A DNA stretch of 64,000 bases from Micromonospora sediminimaris (GCA_900112325.1 FOLJ01000006.1:62001-126000); one strand, 5' to 3'; shown: positions 52,158 through 61,143, counted from the stretch's first letter. Notes: generated by a model from the sequence alone, not told the origin. Numbers and translations are program-made.

Positions 52158-53162
52158 GTGAGTCCCGAGCTCATCGCCGTGCTGGCGGTGATCGGGGTGG
52201 CCCTGGTGTTCGACTACACCAACGGCTTCCACGACGCCGCCAACGCGATCGCGACAAGCATTTCCACCCGAGCGCTGACACCCCGGGTCGCCCTGGCCAT
52301 GGCGGCGGTCGGCAACTTCATCGGCGCCCACTTCGGTGCCGAGGTCGCCAAGACCGTCGGCAGCGGCCTGGTCGAGCTGCCTACCGGCGTCTCCAGCCTC
52401 GGCATCGTGTTCGCCGGCGTGATCGGCGCGATCACCTGGAACCTCATCACCTGGTACTTCGGCCTGCCCTCGTCGTCCTCGCACGCCCTGATCGGTGGCC
52501 TGGTCGGCTCGACCGTGGCCGCCTCCGGCACCGTGCTCTGGACCGGCATCGGCGAGAGCGTCATCATCCCGATGATCCTGTCGCCGATGGTCGGCTTCAT
52601 CCTCGGCTACATCGTGATGATCGCTGTGCAGTGGGTCTTCCGGAACGGGCACCCGGGCAAGCTCAACCGCGGTTTCCGCTGGGCACAGACCGCTTCGGCG
52701 GCGGCCATGTCGGTCGGCCACGGCATGCAGGACGCCGCCAAGACCATCGGCATCGTGGTGCTCGCCCTCTTCGTCGGTGGCTACCAGGACGATGCCACCT
52801 ACATCCCGGAGTGGGCGTTCTGGACCTCGGCGGCCGTGCTGGCGGCCGGCACCTACGCCGGCGGCTGGCGGATCATCCGGACCCTGGGCCGGAAGATCAT
52901 CGACCTGCGTCCGCCGGAGGGTTTCGCGGCCGAGACCGTGGCCAGCGGCGTGCTCTACTTCAACGCCCTGGTGCTCGGTGCGCCGATCTCGACCACGCAC
53001 ACGATCACCTCGGCGATCATGGGTGTCGGCGCCACCAAGCGGCTCTCCGCCGTGCGTTGGGGCGTGGCCGGCAACATCATCGGCGCCTGGATCCTGACCT
53101 TCCCGGCGGCCGGCTCGATCGGTGCCCTGATGTACTTCCTGGTCCGTCCCATCTTCAGCTGA
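52158..53162 (+). CDS. pit: Low-affinity inorganic phosphate transporter (Pit)
   Basis: A 334-residue PiT-family symporter with about ten helices. The family repeats are visible: FDYTNGFHDAANAIAT in the first half and GAPISTTHTITSAIMG in the second, plus GLPSSSSHALIGGLVG. It imports phosphate with protons or metal-phosphate complexes. The GTG starts four bases after the PhoU-like stop. The PHO box upstream suggests repression by PhoP when phosphate is scarce, so that high-affinity uptake takes over. A perfect terminator hairpin follows. Confidence 0.95.
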   Translation: MSPELIAVLAVIGVALVFDYTNGFHDAANAIATSISTRALTPRVALAMAAVGNFIGAHFGAEVAKTVGSGLVELPTGVSSLGIVFAGVIGAITWNLITWYFGLPSSSSHALIGGLVGSTVAASGTVLWTGIGESVIIPMILSPMVGFILGYIVMIAVQWVFRNGHPGKLNRGFRWAQTASAAAMSVGHGMQDAAKTIGIVVLALFVGGYQDDATYIPEWAFWTSAAVLAAGTYAGGWRIIRTLGRKIIDLRPPEGFAAETVASGVLYFNALVLGAPISTTHTITSAIMGVGATKRLSAVRWGVAGNIIGAWILTFPAAGSIGALMYFLVRPIFS

Positions 53163-53168
53163 GCACGG

Positions 53169-53204
53169 TCGAAGGGCCCCTGGGACGGCCCAGGGGCCCT
53201 TCGA
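53169..53204. terminator. Bidirectional terminator between pit and the oxidoreductase
   Basis: TCGAAGGGCCCCTGGG and CCCAGGGGCCCTTCGA form a perfect 16-base-pair stem around ACGG, seven bases after pit and eight before the convergent stop. Confidence 0.9.
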
Positions 53205-53211
53205 CAGGCCG

Positions 53212-54180
53212 TCAGATGTAGGAGACGCCGATCTGGGCGCGGATGTCGTCCAGCAGCCCCATGATCTCCAGGGTGGCCGAGTGCGGTACCAACGGGCTCT
53301 CGGTGAGCCCCTCGGCCAGGCACCGCTGCACCTCGATGGCCTCGTGCTGGTAGCCCGAGCCGACCAGCTCCTCGGTGATCGTCTCCGGCTCCGCGTCGCC
53401 CCGGTAGAGGGTGAACCTGTCGGGTCGGAAGAACGGCTCGGGCAGATCGATCCGACCGGTGCTGCCGGTGATCGAGGCGGTGAGCCCGGTGGCCCCCACC
53501 ATGCCGCAGCTCAACGTGGCCACGGCACCGGAGTCGTAGCCGAAGACCAGGCCGGTGTTCTCGTCCGTGCCCTCCGGACCCAGCTTCGCCCAGGACCGTA
53601 CGTGCTGCGGCGTGCCCAGCAGCAGGTGGGCCAGGCTGATCGGGTAGACGCCGAGATCCAGCAGAGCGCCACCGCCCAGCGCCCGCGCGCGCATCCGGTG
53701 CTCAGGCGGGAAGGGGCCGGCGACGCCGAAGTCGGCCCGGACCCCGGTCAGGGTGCCGATCGCGCCGTCGGCGATCAGTTGACAGACCCGCCGGATGAGC
53801 GGGTTGCACCGCATCCACATCGCCTCCATGAGGAAGACCCCGGCGGCGCGGGCGGTGTCGACGAGTTCGGTGCTGGTGGCCAGGTCGAGGGTGAACGGCT
53901 TCTCCACCAGCACCGGCCGGCCGGCGGTGAGGCAGGTCAGGGCCGCCTCGTGGTGGGCGGCGTGCGGGGTGGCGACGTAGATCACGTCGACGTCGGCGTC
54001 CGCAGCCAGTTCCGCCCAGGAGCCGTACGCCCGTGGTACGGCATGCCGGTCCGCGAAGCGTTCCGCGGTCTCGGCGGTGCGGGAACCGACCGCGACGAGT
54101 TCGGCCCCCGGCACCAGCCGGAGGTCCTCGGCGAAGCGGGCGGCGATGTGGCCGGTGGCCAGGATGCCCCAACGAGTCAT
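53212..54180 (-). CDS. Gfo/Idh/MocA-family oxidoreductase
   Basis: A 322-residue NAD(P)-dependent sugar or inositol oxidoreductase. The N-terminal Rossmann domain has GILATGHIAARFAEDL (5-20) and VAVGSRTAETAERFA; the family EKP motif is LVEKPFTLD near 92-100. The C-terminal domain carries ALLDLGVYPISLAHLLLG with the usual catalytic Asp/His region. The second Gly of the nucleotide loop is Ala-Thr-Gly, a normal variant. ATG 54180 lies six bases after TAGCGT. Substrate not assigned. Confidence 0.88.
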   Translation of the reverse strand: MTRWGILATGHIAARFAEDLRLVPGAELVAVGSRTAETAERFADRHAVPRAYGSWAELAADADVDVIYVATPHAAHHEAALTCLTAGRPVLVEKPFTLDLATSTELVDTARAAGVFLMEAMWMRCNPLIRRVCQLIADGAIGTLTGVRADFGVAGPFPPEHRMRARALGGGALLDLGVYPISLAHLLLGTPQHVRSWAKLGPEGTDENTGLVFGYDSGAVATLSCGMVGATGLTASITGSTGRIDLPEPFFRPDRFTLYRGDAEPETITEELVGSGYQHEAIEVQRCLAEGLTESPLVPHSATLEIMGLLDDIRAQIGVSYI

Positions 54181-54186
54181 GGCGCG

Positions 54187-54192
54187 ACGCTA
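54187..54192 (-). promoter_or_regulatory. -10 box (TAGCGT), leaderless oxidoreductase gene
   Basis: TAGCGT on the minus strand ends six bases before the ATG at 54180. Confidence 0.55.
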
Positions 54193-54244
54193 CCGAAGAT
54201 CAGCAGAGGGCTGTACTGGGCATCCACGGGTCGGGACCAGGGCC

Positions 54245-54250
54245 TAGTCT
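54245..54250 (+). promoter_or_regulatory. -10 box (TAGTCT), leaderless NUDIX gene
   Basis: TAGTCT ends six bases before the ATG at 54257. Confidence 0.55.
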
Positions 54251-54256
54251 CGGCGC

Positions 54257-55087
54257 ATGACGACCGACAGTGGCTTCCCGGCTCCGCCCGCGCTGGTGGA
54301 GCACGCCCGCAGGTTCCGGGCCTCTGGCGCGGTGCCGGCGGTACCCAGGGTGGCCGCCACCGTGCTGCTGCTCCGCCCGGCCGACGAGGGCTTCGAGGTC
54401 TACCTGATCCGCCGGGTCGTGGCGATGGCGTTCGGCGGCATGTACGCCTTCCCAGGTGGTGGAGTGGACCCCTCGGACTCCACCACCCACCTGGACTGGG
54501 CGGGCCCGGCACCGAGGGACTGGGGCGTACGCCTCGGGCTGGCCCCGGCGGCGGCGCAGGCGGTGGTCTGCGCGGCGGCCCGCGAGGTCTTCGAGGAGGC
54601 GGGGGTGCTGCTCGCCGGGCCGGACGCGACGCGGGTCGTCGGCGATGTCAGCGACGACGGCTGGGAGGCTGCCCGGGCCGACCTGGAACAGCGGCGAACC
54701 GGGTTCGCCGACCTGCTCGCCGGGCGCGGGCTCACCCTCCGGTCGGACCTGCTGCTGCCGTGGAGCCGCTGGGTGACCCCGGAATTCGAGCCACGTCGGT
54801 TCGACACGTACTTCTTCGTGGCGCTGCTGCCCGAGGGACAGCGGACCCGCGACGTCTCCGGTGAGGCCGACCACACGCTGTGGATCCGGCCCGACGAGGC
54901 GGGCCGGCAGGCGGCGGCCGGCGACCTGACAATGCTCCCGCCGACCCTGGTCACCCTCGGCGAGGTGGCCGCCTGCACCGATCTCGCCGCGGTGGCAGCG
55001 GCGGCAGCGGCCCGCGACGCGGTCACCGCGATCACGCCCCGGCTGGATCTGTCCGACCCCGACCGGCCCCGGTTCTACCTGCCCTGA
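54257..55087 (+). CDS. NUDIX hydrolase
   Basis: A 276-residue NUDIX-fold protein. The Nudix box is split by an insertion: GMYAFPGGGVDPSD starts it near 61-74, and AAAREVFEEAGVLLAG completes it near 107-122, with the metal-binding EVFEEAG. The insertion and the extra C-terminal domain resemble the mammalian NUDT19/CoA-pyrophosphatase-like branch, so CoA or acyl-CoA esters are possible substrates, but this is inference. Leaderless ATG after TAGTCT. Convergent with mshD. Confidence 0.85.
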   Translation: MTTDSGFPAPPALVEHARRFRASGAVPAVPRVAATVLLLRPADEGFEVYLIRRVVAMAFGGMYAFPGGGVDPSDSTTHLDWAGPAPRDWGVRLGLAPAAAQAVVCAAAREVFEEAGVLLAGPDATRVVGDVSDDGWEAARADLEQRRTGFADLLAGRGLTLRSDLLLPWSRWVTPEFEPRRFDTYFFVALLPEGQRTRDVSGEADHTLWIRPDEAGRQAAAGDLTMLPPTLVTLGEVAACTDLAAVAAAAAARDAVTAITPRLDLSDPDRPRFYLP

Positions 55088-55096
55088 CCGGACGGA

Positions 55097-56023
55097 TCAG
55101 CCGAGTTGGTAGTTGACGTGGGCGGACCAGCGGGCGAAGCCGAGCCGCTCGTAGAGCGCCACCGCGCCGGTGTTCGACTCGTCGACGTACAGCATCACCC
55201 GGTCCAGTCCGCGTCGGTCGCGCAGGTACGCCAGCCCGGCCATGGTCAGGGCCCGGCCGAGCCCGCCGCCGTGCGCGGTGGGCTCCACCCCGAGCACGTA
55301 CACCTCGCCGATGCGGGCGGAGCCGGGTCGCTCGTGCACCTTGGTCCAGTGGAAGCCGAGCAGCCGGCCGGTCGCCGACTCGACGGCGAGCAGGAAGCCG
55401 GCCGGGTCGAACCACGGTTCGGTGAGGCGTACCCGCAGGTCATCGGCGGTCCACCGGCCCTGCTCCGGGTGGTCGGCGAAGGCCCGCGCGTTGAGCGTCA
55501 ACCAGGCTTCCTCATCGCTGCCGGGGCGGAACGCGCGCAGCGTCACCCCGTCGGGCAGGCGCGGTTCGGGCAGCGGCGCGGCGAGCGGTCGACGTAGCTG
55601 CCAGAGGACCCGGGCGCGGTGAAATCCGAGGTCGACCGCGAGGGCAGCGGCCGAGGGGTGGTCGCCGTGCGCCCACGCCCGCAGTGGCCCGGCGGCGGTG
55701 GCCAGCACCCCCCGGGCCAGTGCCCGTCCGGTACCGCGCCGCCGGTACGCCGGGTGCACCATCAGCTCCACGCCGACGCCGCTGTCGGGGTCGGTCGTGT
55801 CGAGGTGCGCGTACCCGGTGAGCGTGCCGTCGGTGGAGCGGGCAACCAGGTGGCTCGCGGCAGCGTGCTCGTCGCGCAGGCGGAGCAGCACGTGCTCGTC
55901 CATCGGGTCCGCCCCGTCGGCGTCGCCGGCCGTCCGGGCGAGCGCCAGCACGTCGGTGATCTCCGCCGGGCCGAGTCGGTCGACGCGGCTGACCTGGTCG
56001 ATGCCCGACTGGGTGCTGCTCAT
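55097..56023 (-). CDS. mshD: Mycothiol synthase
   Basis: A 308-residue acetyltransferase that acetylates Cys-GlcN-Ins in the last step of mycothiol synthesis. It has two GNAT domains; the C-terminal one is active, with VYVLGVEPTAHGGGLGRAL and LYVDESNTGAVALYERLGF, both diagnostic of MshD. The N-terminal domain keeps MVHPAYRRRGTGRALARG. ATG 56023 lies six bases after TACGGT. The gene identifies the organism as a mycothiol-making actinobacterium. Confidence 0.93.
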   Translation of the reverse strand: MSSTQSGIDQVSRVDRLGPAEITDVLALARTAGDADGADPMDEHVLLRLRDEHAAASHLVARSTDGTLTGYAHLDTTDPDSGVGVELMVHPAYRRRGTGRALARGVLATAAGPLRAWAHGDHPSAAALAVDLGFHRARVLWQLRRPLAAPLPEPRLPDGVTLRAFRPGSDEEAWLTLNARAFADHPEQGRWTADDLRVRLTEPWFDPAGFLLAVESATGRLLGFHWTKVHERPGSARIGEVYVLGVEPTAHGGGLGRALTMAGLAYLRDRRGLDRVMLYVDESNTGAVALYERLGFARWSAHVNYQLG

Positions 56024-56029
56024 CGCATC

Positions 56030-56035
56030 ACCGTA
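56030..56035 (-). promoter_or_regulatory. -10 box (TACGGT), leaderless mshD
   Basis: TACGGT on the minus strand ends six bases before the ATG at 56023. Confidence 0.55.
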
Positions 56036-56080
56036 ACCGCACCGGAGGTGCGCCGCCCGGAGGGACGGTTGGTACCCCCG

Positions 56081-56953
56081 TCACAGTCCGCGCGGTGGCA
56101 GCGCCTGAACGTCGAACCGGCCGGCCAGTTCCGGCAGGATCCGGTACAACGAGTTGACGGTGCCCTGACGGTCGCCACCCGCGTCGTGCAGCAGGACGAT
56201 CGAGCCGGGTTGTACCCCGTTGAGCACGGCGGCGGCGATCCGGGTGGCGCCCGGCGCCCGCCAGTCGGACGGGTCCAGCGTCCAGTGCAGCGGTGCCATG
56301 CCGAGGTCACGGGAGACGGAGATGACCGAGTAGGTCCAGGCGCCGCCCGGCTGCCGGTACCAGGCGATCGGCGCGTCGGGCACGGCGGCGCGGATCGCCT
56401 CGCTGGTCCGCATCAGGTCGGCGCGGATCCACTCGATCGACCGGGCGCCCAGGGCGACGTCATGGTCCCAGCTGTGATTGCAGAGGGTGTGCCCCTCGGC
56501 GACGATCTGCTCGACGAGCCAGGGGTACGCCTGGGCGTTCTTGCCGACCACGCAGAAGGTGGCCGTGACGTGGTAGTCCCGCAGGATCGCGAGAACCTGA
56601 GGGGTGTAGTCGGGGTGCGGTCCGTCGTCGAAGGTGAGCGCGACACCGGCGTCGCCGGTGCTCACACGGGTGCCCATCGGGCCGAAGTTCGGGTCCTGCC
56701 CCTGCTCGTCGGTGCGCTGCGACCCGTCCGACCCGGTGTCGGGTGCGCGGGTGGCGTCGGGCTCGGCGTCGATCGGGGCCGACTGGTCCGCGTACTCGGG
56801 GTGATCGGCACCGGTCGCGGTGACGGCGGTGTCGGTCCGCGACGCCTCCGGCACCAGGCTTCGTCCGAGCAGGTACGCCGTGCCGAGGACCGCCGTCACC
56901 ACGAGCGTGATGATCCCGACGGCCCGTGCCGCCCCCACCTGGTTACCGCCCAC
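56081..56953 (-). CDS. Membrane-anchored polysaccharide deacetylase (CE4)
   Basis: A 290-residue protein with an N-terminal membrane anchor (about 11-30), a disordered Asp/Thr/Gly linker, and a NodB-type deacetylase domain from about 100. The metal and catalytic residues are visible: TFDDGPHPDY with D109 and D110, and CNHSWDH with H160 and H164; RQPGGAW follows. It likely deacetylates cell-wall glycans such as peptidoglycan outside the membrane. GTG 56953 has GGGGGG five bases upstream; the TTG before it is too close. Same strand as glnR, 72 bases downstream of it. Confidence 0.9.
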   Translation of the reverse strand: MGGNQVGAARAVGIITLVVTAVLGTAYLLGRSLVPEASRTDTAVTATGADHPEYADQSAPIDAEPDATRAPDTGSDGSQRTDEQGQDPNFGPMGTRVSTGDAGVALTFDDGPHPDYTPQVLAILRDYHVTATFCVVGKNAQAYPWLVEQIVAEGHTLCNHSWDHDVALGARSIEWIRADLMRTSEAIRAAVPDAPIAWYRQPGGAWTYSVISVSRDLGMAPLHWTLDPSDWRAPGATRIAAAVLNGVQPGSIVLLHDAGGDRQGTVNSLYRILPELAGRFDVQALPPRGL

Positions 56954-57025
56954 CAATGCCCCCCGCTGGTCAACTGGCAGTCACCATAAGGCGCACTAGT
57001 CGACCAAAAAGGGCATATAGGAAAT

Positions 57026-57763
57026 TTAGCCCTCGACGGTGAGGGCCCGCATCGGTAGCGGCGAGTGCTCGGCAGCCTCCGACAAGGTCCGCGACGACGG
57101 CACCACGAACTTGTAACCCACCTGCCGGACTGTGCCGATCATCGACTCGTACTCGGAGCCGAGCTTGGCGCGCAGGCGACGCACGTGCACGTCGACCGTC
57201 CGAGTGCCGCCGAAGTAGTCGTACCCCCACACCTCGCGCAGCAACTGGTCGCGGGTGAACACCCGCCCTGGGTGCTGGGCGAGGAACTTCAGCAGCTCGA
57301 ACTCCTTGTAGGTCAGGTCGAGCGGGCGGCCCTTGAGCTTCGCCGCGTAGGTGTCCGGATCGATCATCAGCTCGCCGGCCCGGATGGATCCGCCGGCGCC
57401 GGCGGTCGCGTTGCTCAGCCTGCCGACCGCGAGGCGCAGCCGGGCCTCCACCTCGGCGGGGCCGGCGGAGGCGAGGATGACGTCGTCGACGCCCCAGTCG
57501 GCGTTGAGTGCGATCAAGCCAGCCTCGGTGACCACCGCGACCAGCGGCACGCCGAGCCCGGTGGCGTGCAGCATCCGGCAGGTGGCCCGGGCCTCGCTCA
57601 ACTCGGAGCGGGCGTCGACCAGCACGGCGTCCGGGCTCGGGCCGGCGACCAGGGTGCGGACATCGCGGGGTGCGGTGCGGACCGAGTGCGGCAGCAGGTC
57701 CAGTGCCGGTAGCACTGCGGATGGTTCGCCTGCCCGTGCGGTCACCAACAGCAGGATCTCCAC
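57026..57763 (-). CDS. glnR: Nitrogen regulator GlnR (OmpR-type orphan regulator)
   Basis: A 245-residue response-regulator-like protein of the GlnR type. The receiver domain (about 1-110) starts [10 protein letters not shown] and has VLVDARSEL with the conserved Asp and [21 protein letters not shown], all characteristic of GlnR. The C-terminal winged helix (about 130-225) has [20 protein letters not shown] and [14 protein letters not shown]. There is no sensor kinase nearby, as expected for an orphan. GTG 57763 is chosen over GTG 57769 because GGAGG is then five bases away. It controls nitrogen assimilation genes in actinobacteria. Confidence 0.9.
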   Translation of the reverse strand: MEILLLVTARAGEPSAVLPALDLLPHSVRTAPRDVRTLVAGPSPDAVLVDARSELSEARATCRMLHATGLGVPLVAVVTEAGLIALNADWGVDDVILASAGPAEVEARLRLAVGRLSNATAGAGGSIRAGELMIDPDTYAAKLKGRPLDLTYKEFELLKFLAQHPGRVFTRDQLLREVWGYDYFGGTRTVDVHVRRLRAKLGSEYESMIGTVRQVGYKFVVPSSRTLSEAAEHSPLPMRALTVEG

Positions 57764-58016
57764 GATCACCTCCGTCCCGGCGGCCCGTTGCGGCCGCGCG
57801 CGACCAGCGGCACTCCTGCGGGGTGTGGCGCTGGGAACTTCCGTGGGTCCCGGCGTCGCTGACGGGCGGGTTTCGCCGTTGAGCGTAACCGATTGCTCGC
57901 GTACGACCCTGGCGCGGTTTCCTCTTTGCCCTATCTGCCCCTGATCGCGGCCCAGGTTTTAACGTCGCGGAAACGCTGGCACCCGCGATGTGAGGTTGGT
58001 CTGGCACGATCGGTGG

Positions 58017-59045
58017 GTGTTTCCCTCCAACTCGTCCGAGACCGGCCGTGACCCGTGGGCCGAGGATCCGTCCGTCCCGGGAGGCTCGGCGCCCCGTACC
58101 GGTCCGGCCGTGGAGACCGACGAGCGGCCCTCGCGTGGCCCCCGCCGCCTGCGCCGCGGCGGTTCGGCCCGCCGGGCCGACGACGAGGCGGATGCCGACG
58201 ACGAGGAGGAGGAACCACCGGTCGAGGTACGCCGGCAGCTCTCCCTCGCCATCGGCGGCTTTGCCGCGCTGCTCGGTCTCGGCCTGGTCGTCGCCGCGCA
58301 GACGTCCATCCCCGGGCACCGGCTGCCCTTCACCCTCGTGGTGCTCGCCGTGCAGGCGCTGTTCGTGCTCGTCTGGACCATGGTCACCAGGCCACCGGCA
58401 CTGGCGGTCGTCCTCGGGGTCGGCGCGGTGACCGCGGTGGCGGCCGACGTGGTGGCCGTACGGTCGGCCGAAGCCCGGTTGGCGCCGCTGCTCTACCTCG
58501 CGGTCGGCGGGGTGCTCGCCGCGGTGCTCGGTCAACTCGTCCGACGGGTGGACCGGGTCCGGGTGACCGACTCGCTGCGGACCACCGCGACCACCGTGCT
58601 CGGAGTGGTCGCGTTGGCCACGCTCATCATGCTCAGCCGGATCCCGGCGGGCACCCAGACGATCGCCGTCTGCCTGACCGCGGCTGGCGTGGCGCTCACC
58701 GTCGCCCGGGTGACCGACGCCGTCGCGGCCTGGCCGAGGCTGGCCCCCCAGGTGCCCAGGGGGGCGGCGGGGGTGGTTGGCGGCGCGATGGTCGGCACGC
58801 TGATCAGCGCGCTTCTCGGTGGCTACCTGGTCACCCCGTTCACACCCACCCGGGCCGCGATCATCGGCCTGGTGGCGGCCGTCGTCGCCGTGCTGGCCGA
58901 CCTCGCCGTGAGCTACGCCGAGGCGGGCCGGCTGATGGCCGGTGAAGTGCCGTCGGTCTGGGCCGTACGGCACGTGCAGGGGCCCCTCGGTGGCTTCGCG
59001 ATGGCGGCGCCGGCCGCGTACCTGATGTGTCGGCTGGTGCTCTGA
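58017..59045 (+). CDS. Polytopic membrane protein, unknown function
   Basis: A 342-residue protein. The first 80 residues are charged and disordered, with the acidic run DDEADADDEEEEPP near 55-70. The rest contains about eight to nine transmembrane helices in four loose pairs, with arginine-rich short loops such as GQLVRRVDRVRV. No transporter signature was recognised. The GTG start is supported by CACGAT six bases upstream. It is divergent from glnR and precedes the LmeA-like gene by 104 bases. Confidence 0.7.
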   Translation: MFPSNSSETGRDPWAEDPSVPGGSAPRTGPAVETDERPSRGPRRLRRGGSARRADDEADADDEEEEPPVEVRRQLSLAIGGFAALLGLGLVVAAQTSIPGHRLPFTLVVLAVQALFVLVWTMVTRPPALAVVLGVGAVTAVAADVVAVRSAEARLAPLLYLAVGGVLAAVLGQLVRRVDRVRVTDSLRTTATTVLGVVALATLIMLSRIPAGTQTIAVCLTAAGVALTVARVTDAVAAWPRLAPQVPRGAAGVVGGAMVGTLISALLGGYLVTPFTPTRAAIIGLVAAVVAVLADLAVSYAEAGRLMAGEVPSVWAVRHVQGPLGGFAMAAPAAYLMCRLVL

Positions 59046-59149
59046 CCGTCAGCGCGGCGACCGTCCGGCCGCGCGATTGAGAAATCCGGACCACGGGTAC
59101 CACCGGTCCACCGCTGGCGGCATCGAGGTACGACGAGACAGGAGACGGC

Positions 59150-59935
59150 GTGGAGCAGGAGCAGACGTACGAACGGCGGCCGCGGCGACGTGGACGCAAG
59201 GTGCTGATCGGGTTCGTCGTCCTGCTGCTCGTGCTCGCCGGACTGATCGCCATCGCCGACCGGGTGGCGGCGAGCGTGGCCGAGCGCACCATCGCCGACG
59301 AGGTGCGCCAGCAGGTCGCCGAGCAGGGCGCGCAATCCTCGCCACCCGAGGTCGAGGTGGGCGGCTTCCCGTTCCTCACCCAGGTGCTCGACGGTCGGTA
59401 CGAGCGCATCTCGATCAAGCTGCGGGACGTGCGGGCCTCGGTGCAGGGCGACGCGGTCGCGCTGCCCAGTCTGGACGTCGACGCCCGAAACGTACGGGCC
59501 TCGCTGGACACCCTGCGCACCGGCCAGGGTGAGGTCGTGGCCGAGACGGTCAACGGCACCGGCACCATCAGCTACCAGAGCCTGTCGGCCCTGCTCGATC
59601 GGGAGGGGCTGACCCTCGGTGAGCGGGACGGGCAGCTCGCCGTCACCGCCCCGGTGGACATCCTCGGCCAGCGGTTGACCGTCACCGGCACCGCCGACAT
59701 CGTCGTCGGTGAGCAGGGGCAGGTGGCCCTGCAGTTCGACGACCTGGACGCCGAAGGGCTGCCGGACGTGCCGTTGGCCCGCACCCTGGTGAGCAATTTC
59801 GCCCGCAGCATCTCGGTCGACGTGCCCCTGCCGGAGTTGCCGTTCCAGCTCACCGTCCGCGAGGTCCGGCCGCAGCCGCAGGGGCTGACGGTGACCGCCG
59901 ACGCACGGGACGTGCCGATCAACTCGGTCGGCTGA
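59150..59935 (+). CDS. LmeA/DUF2993-family phospholipid-binding protein
   Basis: A 261-residue membrane-anchored protein. After a basic tail a transmembrane helix (about 17-36) leads to a DUF2993 domain with VEVGGFPFLTQVLDGRYERIS and long beta strands, like mycobacterial LmeA, a periplasmic lipid-binding protein that aids lipomannan elongation. The end SISVDVPLPELPFQLTVREV is typical. GTG 59150 has AGGAGA four bases upstream. It lies before the cysteine-leader-CysA2 operon on the same strand, but has its own stop 73 bases before the leader. Confidence 0.83.
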   Translation: MEQEQTYERRPRRRGRKVLIGFVVLLLVLAGLIAIADRVAASVAERTIADEVRQQVAEQGAQSSPPEVEVGGFPFLTQVLDGRYERISIKLRDVRASVQGDAVALPSLDVDARNVRASLDTLRTGQGEVVAETVNGTGTISYQSLSALLDREGLTLGERDGQLAVTAPVDILGQRLTVTGTADIVVGEQGQVALQFDDLDAEGLPDVPLARTLVSNFARSISVDVPLPELPFQLTVREVRPQPQGLTVTADARDVPINSVG

Positions 59936-59974
59936 CCACCGGCTCGGCGTCCCGGATGCTGGTCGGCCCGATAG

Positions 59975-59982
59975 AGATATCT
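59975..59982. promoter_or_regulatory. AGATATCT palindrome upstream of the cysteine leader
   Basis: A perfect 8-base palindrome within ATAGAGATATCTGGG, eleven bases upstream of the TAGGCT box, in the place of the -35. It is A/T-rich for this chromosome and may be a regulator site. Confidence 0.35.
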
Positions 59983-59993
59983 GGGATCGCTGG

Positions 59994-59999
59994 TAGGCT
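59994..59999 (+). promoter_or_regulatory. -10 box (TAGGCT) of the cysteine leader-cysA2 transcript
   Basis: TAGGCT ends nine bases before the ATG of the leader peptide. Confidence 0.5.
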
Positions 60000-60008
60000 C
60001 CCTGCTCA

Positions 60009-60086
60009 TGGGGACGCTCCTCACCAAACGGCGCGCGGTCGACCTGTGCCGCGTGGCCACCTGCCTGTGTCGCCCCGTCATCTGAC
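60009..60086 (+). CDS. Cysteine-rich leader peptide of the CysA2 operon
   Basis: A 25-residue open frame. It begins MGTLLTKRRAVDLCR and ends VATCLCRPVI, with Cys at 14, 19 and 21. The arrangement, a basic LTKRRAVDLCR stem followed by clustered Cys and an RP-type end, matches the leader peptides found in front of sulfur genes in actinobacteria. Translation through the Cys codons should sense charged tRNA-Cys and set expression of the sulfurtransferase 208 bases downstream. It is too short for ordinary gene calling. Supported by position and composition, not by similarity search. Confidence 0.8.
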
Positions 60087-60294
60087 GGCGGGGCTGACTC
60101 GGGCCGCCTAGCGGCCAAGGCACCAGGGGCACGCGTACCTCGTTCCCGGTGCACCCCACCGGACGCCCGGCAGCGGCGCCGTCGCACGAACCCGTGATCC
60201 GTTCCGAGCTATGGGTCCCGCGCGTGGTGCGACACCTTTACATCCCGATCTCCGCGCGCTGGCTCACCATCCATCCTCACCAGGGAGTGATCTG
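60087..60294 (+). promoter_or_regulatory. Structured leader between Cys peptide and cysA2
   Basis: 208 bases without a gene. GGCCGC-CTA-GCGGCC (60103-60117) is a perfect 6-base-pair hairpin 17 bases after the leader stop, and GGCACC and GGTGC segments at about 60119 and 60150 can pair across CGTACC. These are candidate attenuator structures. The last 20 bases carry the GGGAG ribosome site of cysA2. Confidence 0.5.
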
Positions 60295-61143
60295 ATGAGT
60301 CGCGACACCGCACTCGTCTCGGCCGAGTGGGCCGAGAAGAACCTCGACGCCCCGGGCGTCGTCTTCGTCGAGGTCGACGAGGACACCTCGGCCTACGACT
60401 CCGGCCACATCGCCGGCGCCATCAAGCTGGACTGGAAGAACGACCTCCAGGACCCGGTCCGCCGGGACTTCGTCAACAAGACCCAGTTCGAGGCGCTGCT
60501 GTCCGAGCGGGGCATCAGCAACGACGACATCGTCGTCCTCTACGGCGGCAACAACAACTGGTTCGCCGCGTACGCGTACTGGTACTTCAAGCTCTACGGC
60601 CACCGCGACGTCAAGCTGCTCGACGGTGGCCGTAAGAAGTGGGAGCTGGACGCCCGGCCGCTGGTCACCGACGCCGTGACCCGCCCGGCGACGCAGTACG
60701 TCGCCAGCGAGCCGGACACCAGCATCCGAGCCTTCCGGGACGAGGTCGTCGACGCGATCGGCACCAAGAACCTGGTCGACGTGCGTAGCCCCGACGAGTA
60801 CGCAGGCCGCCTGCTCGCCCCCGCCCACCTGCCGCAGGAGCAGGCACAGCGCGGCGGCCACATCCCGACGGCGATCAGCGTGCCGTGGTCGAAGGCGGCC
60901 AACGAGGACGGCACCTTCAAGTCCGACGACGAGCTGCGCAAGATCTACGGCGAGGCCGGGCTGGACGACGGCAAGGAGACCATCGCCTACTGCCGCATCG
61001 GCGAGCGTTCCTCGCACACCTGGTTCGTGCTCCAGGAGCTGCTCGGCCACCGCAACGTGAAGAACTACGACGGATCGTGGACCGAGTACGGCTCGCTGGT
61101 CGGTGTGCCGGTGGCGCTGGGCGATGAGCCGGGGGAGGCCTGA
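60295..61143 (+). CDS. cysA2: Thiosulfate sulfurtransferase (CysA2-type rhodanese)
   Basis: A 282-residue double-rhodanese enzyme that moves sulfane sulfur from thiosulfate to a thiol acceptor. The inactive first domain is followed by a second domain with the catalytic loop YCRIGERSSHTW (catalytic Cys near 233). The sequence is very close to mycobacterial CysA2/CysA3, for example LYGGNNNWFAAYAYWYFKLY and the end NYDGSWTEYGSLVG. The ATG has GGGAG eight bases upstream. Next gene starts one base after its stop. Regulated through the Cys leader peptide. Confidence 0.95.
   Translation: MSRDTALVSAEWAEKNLDAPGVVFVEVDEDTSAYDSGHIAGAIKLDWKNDLQDPVRRDFVNKTQFEALLSERGISNDDIVVLYGGNNNWFAAYAYWYFKLYGHRDVKLLDGGRKKWELDARPLVTDAVTRPATQYVASEPDTSIRAFRDEVVDAIGTKNLVDVRSPDEYAGRLLAPAHLPQEQAQRGGHIPTAISVPWSKAANEDGTFKSDDELRKIYGEAGLDDGKETIAYCRIGERSSHTWFVLQELLGHRNVKNYDGSWTEYGSLVGVPVALGDEPGEA

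Noticed and set aside
57770..58016. GlnR box in the glnR upstream region
   Set aside because: GTAAC near 57886 lacks a second half-site at the required six-base spacing, so autoregulation cannot be claimed.
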